The position numbers and the translations under genes were made by a program. The notes under the pieces are model-generated. The model worked only from the letters and a program-made list of their open reading frames with translations. It had not been told where the DNA came from and did no database searches. 64,000 nt of DNA from Flavobacterium sp. PMTSA4. Lineage in GTDB: Bacteria > Bacteroidota > Bacteroidia > Flavobacteriales > Flavobacteriaceae. The DNA lies in assembly GCF_032098525.1 (NCBI RefSeq), contig NZ_CP134890.1:310001-374000 (forward strand). The letters are read 5' to 3'. Shown piece by piece: positions 25,460 through 32,294 of the stretch (the stretch's first letter is position 1; each line of letters opens with the position of its first letter).

Positions 25460-25462
25460 GTA

Positions 25463-25915
25463 ATGAAAAACCTGTTACTTATAGGATTGTCTTTTCTGAT
25501 TTTTTCGTGCCAAAAAGAAGTCAGGAAAGAAGATGCATCTGTTGAGAAAACCTGCGATACAGCATCAGGTAAAAAGCTAGAAATGTATCAAATGTCAGAA
25601 ATGGCTTTGTTGATGGAGCAAATGTATGTTGACAACAAAAGATTGAAAGAAAGAATTATTAGTGGTGATACTATTGGAACTTTTCCAAAGCATTTTTTAA
25701 AAATTCATACTGCTGCTATGACTGATGAATCTGAAAACGATGATTTTTTTAAAGAGCAAGCAGCAAAATATATCAAATCACAGCAAATGATTTATGAAGA
25801 TCCAAAAAATGCTAAAGAACATTTTAATAATGGAGTAGATGCTTGTTTGAATTGTCATGAACAAAAGTGTGGCGGACCAATTCCTAGAATTAAAAAGCTA
25901 TACATCAAAAAATAA
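25463..25915 (+). CDS. Lipoprotein with a single CxxCH haem motif
   Basis: A 150-residue protein with a lipoprotein signal (LIFSC, C16 or so). It is mostly helical and carries one CLNCH motif close to the C-terminus (about residues 131-135), the covalent haem c attachment signature. The C-terminal tail (EQKCGGPIPRIKKLYIKK) has one more Cys. Length and the late position of the motif are unusual for a mono-haem cytochrome c, which usually has CxxCH near the N-terminus and a distal Met. A cytochrome c'-like four-helix shape is one possibility, because these also have a C-terminal CxxCH. The function is inferred only. Confidence 0.7.
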   Translation: MKNLLLIGLSFLIFSCQKEVRKEDASVEKTCDTASGKKLEMYQMSEMALLMEQMYVDNKRLKERIISGDTIGTFPKHFLKIHTAAMTDESENDDFFKEQAAKYIKSQQMIYEDPKNAKEHFNNGVDACLNCHEQKCGGPIPRIKKLYIKK

Positions 25916-25917
25916 AT

Positions 25918-26577
25918 TTGAAACGCGAAATCATTGAAACGAAAGATGGCTCAACTTCAATCTATTTGCCAGAGTTAAATGAAACTTATCATTCAAAACA
26001 TGGCGCAATTCAAGAAGCCAACCATGTGTTTATAAAAAATGGGTTTTCCTTATTCGAAGGAAAACCCATTTCAATTTTAGAAATAGGTTTAGGAACAGGT
26101 TTAAATGCATTAATCACTTTTAATGAAGCCCAAAAATTAAAAAATCAAATAGAATATGTTGGAGTAGAAGCATATCCTGTTTCTATGGAAGATGCTTTAA
26201 AAATGAATTATGTTGCTGCTCTAAATCCAAGTCTTGAACCCATTTATTTGAAAATTCATCAATCTGATTGGGAAACTACTACTAATTTGAGTGACAATTT
26301 TTCCTTTTTAAAGAGGAAACAATTCTTTGAAGACATTAATGATAAGGAAGCTTTTGATTTAATTTATTTTGATGCCTTTGGGTTTGATGTTCAACCTAAT
26401 CTTTGGACTAAAGCTATTTTTGAAACGTTATTTAATGCTTTGCGAAACGATGGGATTTTGGTTACTTATGCTTGCCGTTCAATCATAAAAAACAACATGA
26501 TTGAAGCAGGTTTTAAAGTTGAAAAATTGCCCGGAGCGCCAGGAAAAAGAGAAATGTTAAGAGCAAAAAAAGAATAG
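25918..26577 (+). CDS. mnmD: tRNA (5-methylaminomethyl-2-thiouridine)(34) methyltransferase MnmD
   Basis: A 219-residue stand-alone version of the methyltransferase domain of E. coli MnmC. It finishes the wobble-base modification mnm5s2U34 in tRNA. Signatures: YLPELNETYHSKHGAIQEA near the N-terminus, ILEIGLGTGLNALITF (SAM motif, about 51-66), DAFGFDVQPNLWT (about 155-167) and LPGAPGKREMLRA at the C-terminus. The start is TTG, 2 bases after the previous stop. No in-frame ATG lies before the conserved N-terminal motif. It shares a transcript with the two exported proteins upstream. Confidence 0.9.
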   Translation: MKREIIETKDGSTSIYLPELNETYHSKHGAIQEANHVFIKNGFSLFEGKPISILEIGLGTGLNALITFNEAQKLKNQIEYVGVEAYPVSMEDALKMNYVAALNPSLEPIYLKIHQSDWETTTNLSDNFSFLKRKQFFEDINDKEAFDLIYFDAFGFDVQPNLWTKAIFETLFNALRNDGILVTYACRSIIKNNMIEAGFKVEKLPGAPGKREMLRAKKE

Positions 26578-26638
26578 TTTTAACGTTTTGATTTGTTTTT
26601 TTTAACATCAAAATCATAGGCGTAAAATATTTTTTTTA

Positions 26639-26646
26639 TATTTTTG
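26639..26646 (+). promoter_or_regulatory. -7 promoter element TATTTTTG
   Basis: Perfect TAnnTTTG box 49 bases before the ATG at 26695, giving a leader of about 40 bases for the first of the two paired small genes. Confidence 0.5.
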
Positions 26647-26694
26647 AAGATATCAAAACAGAATGATTGTTTCATCAATTAAATTTCATTGCTT

Positions 26695-26889
26695 ATGTCA
26701 AAATCAATGTTGACTTTAACTAAAAAAGTTCTTAAAGGTGTAAGTTTTGATGTCCAACTTTTTTATAAAGAACTCGAGAAAGCTTACAAAGTATTGTTAC
26801 CACATGAGTTAAAAGAATTAACAGAATGGTTACTTCAATTTACTCAAAACAAACCAGAACTGAGGCAGTGTTTAGTATTAATCAATTAA
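26695..26889 (+). CDS. Small 64-residue protein, copy 1 of a related pair
   Basis: A 64-residue soluble protein, start ATG (the in-frame TTG two codons upstream was not used because with ATG both relatives are exactly 64 residues). Pattern: VLKGVSFDVQLFYKELEKAY, LLPHELKELTEWLLQF, then PELRQCLVLIN. The second gene at 27103-27297 shares VL..VSFD..LF.KEL.KA.K.LLP.E...L..WL..FT...PEL..CL. It looks like three short helices. No family function is recognised. It has its own promoter and terminator. Confidence 0.7.
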   Translation: MSKSMLTLTKKVLKGVSFDVQLFYKELEKAYKVLLPHELKELTEWLLQFTQNKPELRQCLVLIN

Positions 26890-26897
26890 AAATATGT

Positions 26898-26924
26898 AAA
26901 AAGGAACAAATTGTTCCTTTTTTT
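26898..26924 (+). terminator. Intrinsic terminator
   Basis: Near-perfect palindrome AAAAAGGAACAA/TTGTTCCTTTTT followed by T, 9 bases after the stop of the first small gene. Confidence 0.85.
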
Positions 26925-27003
26925 AATGCTTTTTATTTAATATGTAAGAATAATATATTTATAAATGTTAATTATTGCAGATTAACGTTTAAATTTACAC
27001 TTT

Positions 27004-27029
27004 ATCGATGTAGTTCATCGATTTTTTTT
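27004..27029 (+). terminator. Orphan terminator-like hairpin
   Basis: ATCGATG-TAGTT-CATCGAT (27004-27022) followed by a run of eight T (27022-27029). No reading frame lies between the terminator at 26898 and this hairpin. TAAATTTA and TATATTTA boxes upstream could start a short untranslated RNA. Without that, the hairpin has no evident purpose. Confidence 0.5.
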
Positions 27030-27102
27030 GGTTAAAAGATTTAATTGCAATAATTTTATACCACAATTAAAATATTAAGATAACCCCTAAATCTTAACCA
27101 TT

Positions 27103-27297
27103 ATGCCTAGAATGATCTACGATTACACAAAGTCTGTGCTCGAAAGAGTGAGTTTTGACCCAATTCTTTTTTCAAAAGAGTTGAAGAAGGCAATAAAAAA
27201 CTTACTGCCTTATGAAATAGAACAGCTAAAGAAATGGCTTCAGTATTTTACAAAAGAACATCCCGAATTGAAGAATTGTTTAACGGTGGTCAGTTAG
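27103..27297 (+). CDS. Small 64-residue protein, copy 2 of a related pair
   Basis: The second member of the pair described at 26695-26889, same length and same helical pattern (VLERVSFDPILFSKELKKAI, LLPYEIEQLKKWLQYF, PELKNCLTVVS). The identical residues fall on fixed positions (V, SFD, LF, KEL, LLP, WL, F, PEL, CL), so the two share ancestry and both are under selection to keep the pattern. The family resembles short conserved Flavobacteriaceae proteins without assigned function. Its terminator runs into the end of oxyR. Confidence 0.7.
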   Translation: MPRMIYDYTKSVLERVSFDPILFSKELKKAIKNLLPYEIEQLKKWLQYFTKEHPELKNCLTVVS

Positions 27298-27324
27298 TTG
27301 ATTTATTATGAAAAAGAAAATATA

Positions 27325-27356
27325 AATAAGGAGTTGATAAGCTCCTTATTTTTTTT
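27325..27356 (+). terminator. Intrinsic terminator overlapping the oxyR 3' end
   Basis: AATAAGGAG (27325-27333)/CTCCTTATT (27342-27350) followed by T to 27356. The T-run lies inside the last codons of the convergent oxyR gene, which ends at 27346. Confidence 0.8.
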
Positions 27357-28287
27357 GCAGTGGGCTAATTATTTCTACATTCTGGAAAACAATTGCTCCT
27401 TTTACAACGCCAGCAATTGTATTTCTTAACGCATCAATTATTTGAATCTTTAATTCGTTTTTTGGATAAATAATACTTACTTCTCGTGCTGGTTTTGGTT
27501 CTTTAAAATGACGTAGTTTTAGCTTGTCTTTTTCTTTTAAATCTAATGTATGCAAATAAGGAAGTAATGTAGTTCCTAATCCTTCATCAGCTAGTTTAAT
27601 TAGTGTTTCAAAACTTCCGCTTTCAATTTGAAACTGTGTTTTTTCATTTACATTTTGATTTTTACATAGGTTCAAAATTCCATCTCTAAAACAATGTCCG
27701 TCTTGTAGTAATAAAATTTCATTCAAATCTAAATCATCAATTTCAATCTCGTTTTTAGGAAATGATTTGTGATTTTCAGGAATGTAGGCAACAAAAGGTT
27801 CAAAGTATAATACAATTTCTTTTATTTTTTCTTCGTTTAATGGCGTTGCTGCAATTGCTGCATCAAGATGACCATTGTTTAAACGCTGAATTATTTCTTC
27901 TGTATTTAATTCTTCTATAACTAAATTTACTTTCGGATATTTTTTTATGAAATTATTTAAAAACATTGGCAAAAGTGTGGGCATAACTGTAGGTATGATT
28001 CCTAATCTAAATTCACCACCAATAAACCCTTTTTGCTGGTCAACGATATCCATTATTCTATCAGCTTCATTAACAATGTTTTTAGCTTGATTAACAATTT
28101 TTTGACCAATATCTGTAAGCTGAATAGGTTTCTTTGTTCTATCAAAAATCTGAATTCCTAATTCATCTTCCACTTTTTGAATTTGCATACTCAAAGTAGG
28201 TTGAGTTACAAAACATTTTTCTGCAGCAAGAGTAAAGTTTTTGTGTTCTGCAACAGCAAGAACATATTGAAGTTGTGTGATTGTCAT
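27346..28287 (-). CDS. oxyR: Hydrogen-peroxide-sensing LysR-type regulator OxyR
   Basis: A 313-residue LysR-type activator. Residues 1-60 form the helix-turn-helix (QLQYVLAVAEHKNFTLAAEK, TQPTLSMQIQKVEDELG). The ligand domain carries the two redox cysteines at residues 199 and 208 in GHCFRDGILNLC, the same numbering and wording as E. coli OxyR (GHCLRDQAMGFC). It therefore should form the C199-C208 disulphide on peroxide. The upstream non-ATG start (28323) was rejected because the -7 box at 28305-28312 lies inside it. It is divergent from dps, a classic OxyR target. Confidence 0.95.
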   Translation of the reverse strand: MTITQLQYVLAVAEHKNFTLAAEKCFVTQPTLSMQIQKVEDELGIQIFDRTKKPIQLTDIGQKIVNQAKNIVNEADRIMDIVDQQKGFIGGEFRLGIIPTVMPTLLPMFLNNFIKKYPKVNLVIEELNTEEIIQRLNNGHLDAAIAATPLNEEKIKEIVLYFEPFVAYIPENHKSFPKNEIEIDDLDLNEILLLQDGHCFRDGILNLCKNQNVNEKTQFQIESGSFETLIKLADEGLGTTLLPYLHTLDLKEKDKLKLRHFKEPKPAREVSIIYPKNELKIQIIDALRNTIAGVVKGAIVFQNVEIISPLQKK

Positions 28288-28304
28288 GATAGGTATATTT
28301 GATG

Positions 28305-28312
28305 CAAATATA
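28305..28312 (-). promoter_or_regulatory. -7 promoter element TATATTTG of oxyR (minus strand)
   Basis: Perfect TAnnTTTG box on the minus strand, 17 bases before the oxyR ATG, next to the palindrome at 28314-28338. Confidence 0.6.
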
Positions 28313-28313
28313 A

Positions 28314-28338
28314 AAACTATCAATTTAATTTATAGTTT
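28314..28338. promoter_or_regulatory. Palindrome AAACTAT-N11-ATAGTTT, probable OxyR operator
   Basis: A dyad with 7-base perfect arms between the divergent oxyR and dps starts. The CTAT...ATAG half-sites are like those of known OxyR sites (ATAG/CTAT), although here the inner gap is 11 rather than 7. It lies directly upstream of the oxyR -7 box and before dps, fitting both autoregulation and peroxide activation of dps. Confidence 0.5.
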
Positions 28339-28381
28339 AAATAAAGGTTAATTTTAGAAATTTGTAGTAAATAAAAAAAAC

Positions 28382-28861
28382 ATGAATACAAATCACTTAG
28401 GATTACCAAAAGAAGAAACCCAAAATTTAATTGAAGATTTGAACTTATTGCTGGCCAATTTTCAGGTTTATTATCAAAATTTAAGAGGTTTGCATTGGAA
28501 TATTAGAGGAAAACGTTTTTTTGATTTACATATTAAATTTGAAGAATTATATAATGACAGTCAATTGAAAATTGATATGATTGCTGAACGAGTTTTAACT
28601 CTTGGAGGTATTCCGTTGCATACATTTGAAGATTATATTGCAAAAAATAAATTGAAAATTGGTAAAGACATTCATAATGATGAAAAAGCCATTGCTTTGA
28701 TTGTGAATTCACTTTCAGAATTATTGAAATTAGAAAGAGTGATACTTTCTTTATCAGGGGAAATTGATGATGAAGGAACCAATTCGATGATGAGCGATTT
28801 TATTAAAGAACAGGAAAAAACAATATGGATGATGAATGCATGGTTAGAAAAAGAGTTTTAA
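28382..28861 (+). CDS. dps: Dps-family ferritin-like DNA-protection protein
   Basis: A 159-residue dodecamer-forming protein that oxidises iron with peroxide and shields DNA. The intersubunit ferroxidase ligands are seen at the expected spacing: H38 in LHWN, H50 in DLHIKFEELY, D65 and E69 in KIDMIAERVL (Listeria numbering 31, 43, 58 and 62 plus seven). The start is ATG 8 bases after an A-run. Divergence from oxyR with a shared palindrome suggests peroxide control. Confidence 0.92.
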   Translation: MNTNHLGLPKEETQNLIEDLNLLLANFQVYYQNLRGLHWNIRGKRFFDLHIKFEELYNDSQLKIDMIAERVLTLGGIPLHTFEDYIAKNKLKIGKDIHNDEKAIALIVNSLSELLKLERVILSLSGEIDDEGTNSMMSDFIKEQEKTIWMMNAWLEKEF

Positions 28862-28911
28862 AAAAATGTTAAAATAATTCAAAAGATTTAGCAATTCTTT
28901 ATTGTAAAAGT

Positions 28912-28919
28912 TACTTTTG
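28912..28919 (+). promoter_or_regulatory. -7 promoter element TACTTTTG
   Basis: Perfect TAnnTTTG box ending 4 bases before the ATG at 28924. It would give a leader of only a few bases for the small protein and possibly for the SulP-carbonic anhydrase genes that follow. Confidence 0.55.
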
Positions 28920-28923
28920 TTCC

Positions 28924-29202
28924 ATGAAGTTATTCACAAGGATTCTATTATTCCTATTTATTCTTTTTCTTTCAACACCAACTTTGGTATCTATGATAGA
29001 AAAAGATTCGGATACTTCTATGTTTTATTGTTTTGCTGAAGAAGAACATCAAAAAGAAGTCAAAGCTGAATTAAAGTTTTATATTGAACACAATGTAGTA
29101 GAATTTTTTGAAGTTGAAAAGAAACCTTCTTTTATTGAGAAAAACTCAGAGCATCCTTCTTTTTTTAGAGAAATATTTTCTCCGCCACCTAATTTTATAT
29201 AA
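28924..29202 (+). CDS. Small exported or membrane-anchored hypothetical protein
   Basis: A 92-residue protein with a hydrophobic N-terminal segment (about residues 5-24) followed by an acidic helical region (EEEHQKEVKAELKFYIE) and a Pro-rich end (FFREIFSPPPNFI). It is the first gene before the SulP transporter and lies 59 bases upstream of it, possibly in the same transcript. The pattern is seen in short Flavobacteriaceae proteins near SulP genes, so a link to ion transport is possible but not shown. Confidence 0.6.
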   Translation: MKLFTRILLFLFILFLSTPTLVSMIEKDSDTSMFYCFAEEEHQKEVKAELKFYIEHNVVEFFEVEKKPSFIEKNSEHPSFFREIFSPPPNFI

Positions 29203-29261
29203 ATGAATTTCACATTTCTTAATTGAAATGAAATGCTTTTTATATAACTTTAAAATTAGGT

Positions 29262-30860
29262 ATGACAAAAAAAATCAATCTTTTTGCGAACCTTAAATCT
29301 GATTTTGCATCGGGTTTAGTGGTTTTTTTAGTGGCATTGCCACTGTGTTTAGGTATTGCACTCGCTAGTGGTGCGCCATTATTTTCAGGAATTATTTCAG
29401 GAATTGTTGGAGGGATAGTTGTAGGCTATTTAAGCCAATCACATCTCAGTGTTTCTGGTCCGGCAGCTGGTTTAACCGCTATTGTTTTAGTTGCTATTTC
29501 AGATTTAGGCTCGTTTAATGCTTTTCTGCTTGCAGTTTTAATTGCTGGTGTAATTCAGCTATTATTAGGATTTGTAAAAGCGGGAAGTATTTCCAATTAT
29601 TTCCCAACTAATGTTATAGAAGGAATGCTTGCCGGAATTGGAGTTATTATTTTCTTAAAACAAATTCCTCATGCATTTGGTTATGATAAAGATTACGAAG
29701 GAGATTTGGCATTTTTACAACCAGATGGACAAAATACCTTTTCTGAAATTTTTGCAGTATTTGGTCATGTGCAACTTGGAGCAGTGATTATAACCTTGGT
29801 TTCATTGTTCATACTAATTTTTTGGGATAAAGTTAAATTTTTAAAGGATTTAAAGCTTGTTCCAGCTGCATTAGTCGCAGTTATTGCTGGGGTAATATTG
29901 AATGAAGTTTTCATTCAATCGGGTAGTAACTTAGCTGTTTTAAAAGGACATTTGGTGAATTTACCCGTGCCAACCACATTACAAGAATTTGCAGATATCA
30001 TTGTTACTCCTGATTTTACTGCAATTTCAAATTCAAAAGTGTGGATTGTTGGAATTACTATTGCTGTGGTTGCGTCAATAGAAACATTACTGTGTATTGA
30101 AGCTTCAGACAGAATGGACGAGCAAAAAAGATATACAGATACCAATGTAGAATTAAAAGCACAAGGAGTTGGAAATATTGTTAGTGCTTTGTTGGGCGGT
30201 TTGCCAATGACGTCTGTTGTTGTAAGAACAACAGCAAACAATACTGCTGGCGCAAAATCAAAAATGTCGGCAATAATACATGGAGTTTTATTATTGATTA
30301 GCGTTTTGTCTATACCGGTTTTGTTGAATAAAATTCCATTAGCAACACTAGCAGCAATTCTTCTTTTAATAGGTTATAAATTAGCTAATCCTAGTAAAAT
30401 AAAGCATTTTTTCGAAAAAGGAAAATATCAATTCGTTCCATTTATTGCAACAGTAGTAGCGGTAGTTTTTACCGACTTATTAAAAGGTGTTGCGCTTGGT
30501 ATCATTATAAGTATTATTTTTATTCTCAAAGGAAATATGCAACGCGCCTATAACTTTAGAAAAGAAGAATACCATGATGGAGATATTATTCATATTGATT
30601 TAGCTCAAGAGGTTTCTTTTTTGAATAAAGCGGCAATCAAGCAAACATTAGCATCAATACCTGAAAACTCAAAAGTGATTATTAATGCATCCGATACGGT
30701 TTATATTGCTCATGATGTTTTAGATTTGATAAAAGAATTCAAAACAATAAAATCGAAAGAAGATAATATAAAAGTAAAATTAGTTGGTTTTAAAAAAGCC
30801 TATGATTTGACCAACACAGGAGAAGAAGAAAAACATATTTATATTGAAAATAAAAAATAA
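29262..30860 (+). CDS. SulP-family anion (bicarbonate-type) transporter with STAS domain
   Basis: A 532-residue transporter. About 10-12 membrane helices fill residues 15-420, with typical SulP motifs ASGLVVFLVALPLCLGIALA, VSGPAAGLTAIVLVAI and VNLPVP. The cytoplasmic STAS-like domain covers about 430-530 (IIHIDLAQEVSFLNKAAIKQ, VIINASDTVYIAHDVLDLI). Two beta-carbonic anhydrase genes follow, the first 2 bases away, so the likely substrate is bicarbonate, not sulphate. It would act together with them to supply or balance CO2/HCO3-. Confidence 0.88.
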   Translation: MTKKINLFANLKSDFASGLVVFLVALPLCLGIALASGAPLFSGIISGIVGGIVVGYLSQSHLSVSGPAAGLTAIVLVAISDLGSFNAFLLAVLIAGVIQLLLGFVKAGSISNYFPTNVIEGMLAGIGVIIFLKQIPHAFGYDKDYEGDLAFLQPDGQNTFSEIFAVFGHVQLGAVIITLVSLFILIFWDKVKFLKDLKLVPAALVAVIAGVILNEVFIQSGSNLAVLKGHLVNLPVPTTLQEFADIIVTPDFTAISNSKVWIVGITIAVVASIETLLCIEASDRMDEQKRYTDTNVELKAQGVGNIVSALLGGLPMTSVVVRTTANNTAGAKSKMSAIIHGVLLLISVLSIPVLLNKIPLATLAAILLLIGYKLANPSKIKHFFEKGKYQFVPFIATVVAVVFTDLLKGVALGIIISIIFILKGNMQRAYNFRKEEYHDGDIIHIDLAQEVSFLNKAAIKQTLASIPENSKVIINASDTVYIAHDVLDLIKEFKTIKSKEDNIKVKLVGFKKAYDLTNTGEEEKHIYIENKK

Positions 30861-30862
30861 TA

Positions 30863-31543
30863 ATGAAAACATTAAATAAAGAATTACAAGCTTCAATTAC
30901 ACCTAGAAAAGCTTTAGAAATTTTAAAAGAAGGAAATAACAGATTTATAAATAATTTAAAAGCCCACAGAGATTTATTAGAACAAGTAAACGAAACTCGT
31001 GACGGACAATGGCCATTTGCAACAATATTAAGCTGTATTGACAGTAGAACTTCAGCAGAGTTGATTTTTGACCAAGGCTTGGGTGATATATTTTCTGTTA
31101 GAATAGCCGGAAATATTGTAAACACAGACATTTTAGGAAGTATGGAATTTGCTTGTAAAGTGGCAGGTTCTAAATTAATAGTTGTTTTAGGACACAGTAA
31201 ATGTGGTGCAGTAAAAGGTGCTTGTGACCATGTTGAAATGGGTAATTTAACCGAATTGCTTTCTAAAATTCAACCTGCAGTTTATCAGGAAAAAAGTACC
31301 ACTGATAACAGAACAGCAGCTAATTCACAATTCGTTGAAAATGTATCTGAAATTAATGTAAAAAGAAGTGTCAAAAGCATCATAGAACGTAGTTTTGTTT
31401 TAGAACAAATGATTGAAAATGGTGAAATAGGAATAGTAGGAGCAATGCATAATATTGAAACAGGAGAAGTTGTTTTTTATGATGACGTTGAGTTTATTAA
31501 CGATGAAAAAAGTCCAAATTTTACCTTGGATAAATTAAAATAA
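30863..31543 (+). CDS. Beta-class carbonic anhydrase
   Basis: A 226-residue zinc enzyme that interconverts CO2 and bicarbonate. Zinc ligands and partners: C58, D60 and R62 in SCIDSR, and H111 and C114 in GHSKCG. Its ATG lies 2 bases after the SulP stop, so the two are translationally linked. The paralogue at 31659 is only distantly similar, so this is not a fresh duplication. Its build, including HVEMGNLTELLSKI after the zinc site, fits the branch of beta enzymes found next to SulP genes. Confidence 0.92.
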   Translation: MKTLNKELQASITPRKALEILKEGNNRFINNLKAHRDLLEQVNETRDGQWPFATILSCIDSRTSAELIFDQGLGDIFSVRIAGNIVNTDILGSMEFACKVAGSKLIVVLGHSKCGAVKGACDHVEMGNLTELLSKIQPAVYQEKSTTDNRTAANSQFVENVSEINVKRSVKSIIERSFVLEQMIENGEIGIVGAMHNIETGEVVFYDDVEFINDEKSPNFTLDKLK

Positions 31544-31565
31544 TACAAACAAGTTATTCACATAT

Positions 31566-31614
31566 AAACCATTAATCAACAGTTAAAATTAATTTGCGAT
31601 TAATGGTTTTTTAA
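31566..31614 (+). terminator. Intrinsic terminator after the SulP-carbonic anhydrase genes
   Basis: A 12-base stem AAACCATTAATC (31566-31577)/GATTAATGGTTT (31598-31609) with a 20-base loop and T-run. Confidence 0.8.
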
Positions 31615-31619
31615 TTTCT

Positions 31620-31627
31620 TATATTTG
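31620..31627 (+). promoter_or_regulatory. -7 promoter element TATATTTG
   Basis: Perfect TAnnTTTG box 31 bases before the second carbonic anhydrase gene, immediately after the terminator. The two enzymes are therefore expressed separately. Confidence 0.6.
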
Positions 31628-31658
31628 ATTTTTAAATGTTGCTTTCTAAATAAATTCT

Positions 31659-32294
31659 ATGGAAGATTTTTATAAAAAGATTTTAGATAATAATAAAAAA
31701 TGGGTTGAAAATCAATTGGCTCTAGATAAAGATTTTTTTAAAGATTTATCAAAAGGTCAAAATCCACCTCTTTTATGGATTGGTTGTTCTGATAGTCGTG
31801 TGCCAGCCAATGAAATTATTGGTGCTAAGCCAGGAGAAGTTTTTGTTCATAGAAATATTGCTAACATGGTAGTGCACAGCGACATGAACATGTTAAGTGT
31901 GCTTGATTATGCTGTAAATGTGTTAAAAGTAAAACACGTTTTGGTTTGTGGTCATTATGGTTGTGGTGGAATAAAAGCTGCCATGGGAAATGATTCCATT
32001 GGAATTATAGATAATTGGATTCGTCATATAAAAGATGTTTATCGTCATCATAGAAAAGAATTAGACGCAATTGATAATGAAGCAGAACGCTTTAATCGAT
32101 TTGTTGAAGTAAACGTAAAAGAGCAAGTTTTCGACCTTGCAAAAACTTCTATAGTACAAAGTGCTTGGAAGAACGGGCAAGAGCTTTCTTTACACGGTTG
32201 GGTTTATGGTCTAAACTCAGGATATGTAACCGATTTGGAGGTAAATATTAGTTCTAATAATGATTTAGATGCGGTTTATCAACTTGAATTTTAA
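31659..32294 (+). CDS. can: Beta-class carbonic anhydrase, housekeeping type
   Basis: A 211-residue beta enzyme. Zinc ligands and partners: C43, D45 and R47 in GCSDSRVP, H99 and C102 in CGHYGCGG. It has a standard E. coli Can-like layout (RNIANMVVHSDMNMLSVLDYAV). It has its own promoter and its stop overlaps the stop of the convergent LETM1-like gene (bases 32291-32294, TTAA used by both). Having two different beta enzymes within 1.5 kb suggests one is linked to the transporter while this one supplies general bicarbonate. Confidence 0.92.
   Translation: MEDFYKKILDNNKKWVENQLALDKDFFKDLSKGQNPPLLWIGCSDSRVPANEIIGAKPGEVFVHRNIANMVVHSDMNMLSVLDYAVNVLKVKHVLVCGHYGCGGIKAAMGNDSIGIIDNWIRHIKDVYRHHRKELDAIDNEAERFNRFVEVNVKEQVFDLAKTSIVQSAWKNGQELSLHGWVYGLNSGYVTDLEVNISSNNDLDAVYQLEF

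Noticed and set aside
28288..28323. Upstream start of oxyR
   Set aside because: The added 12 residues lie over the -7 box. The LysR-type N-terminus begins MTITQLQYV at 28287.
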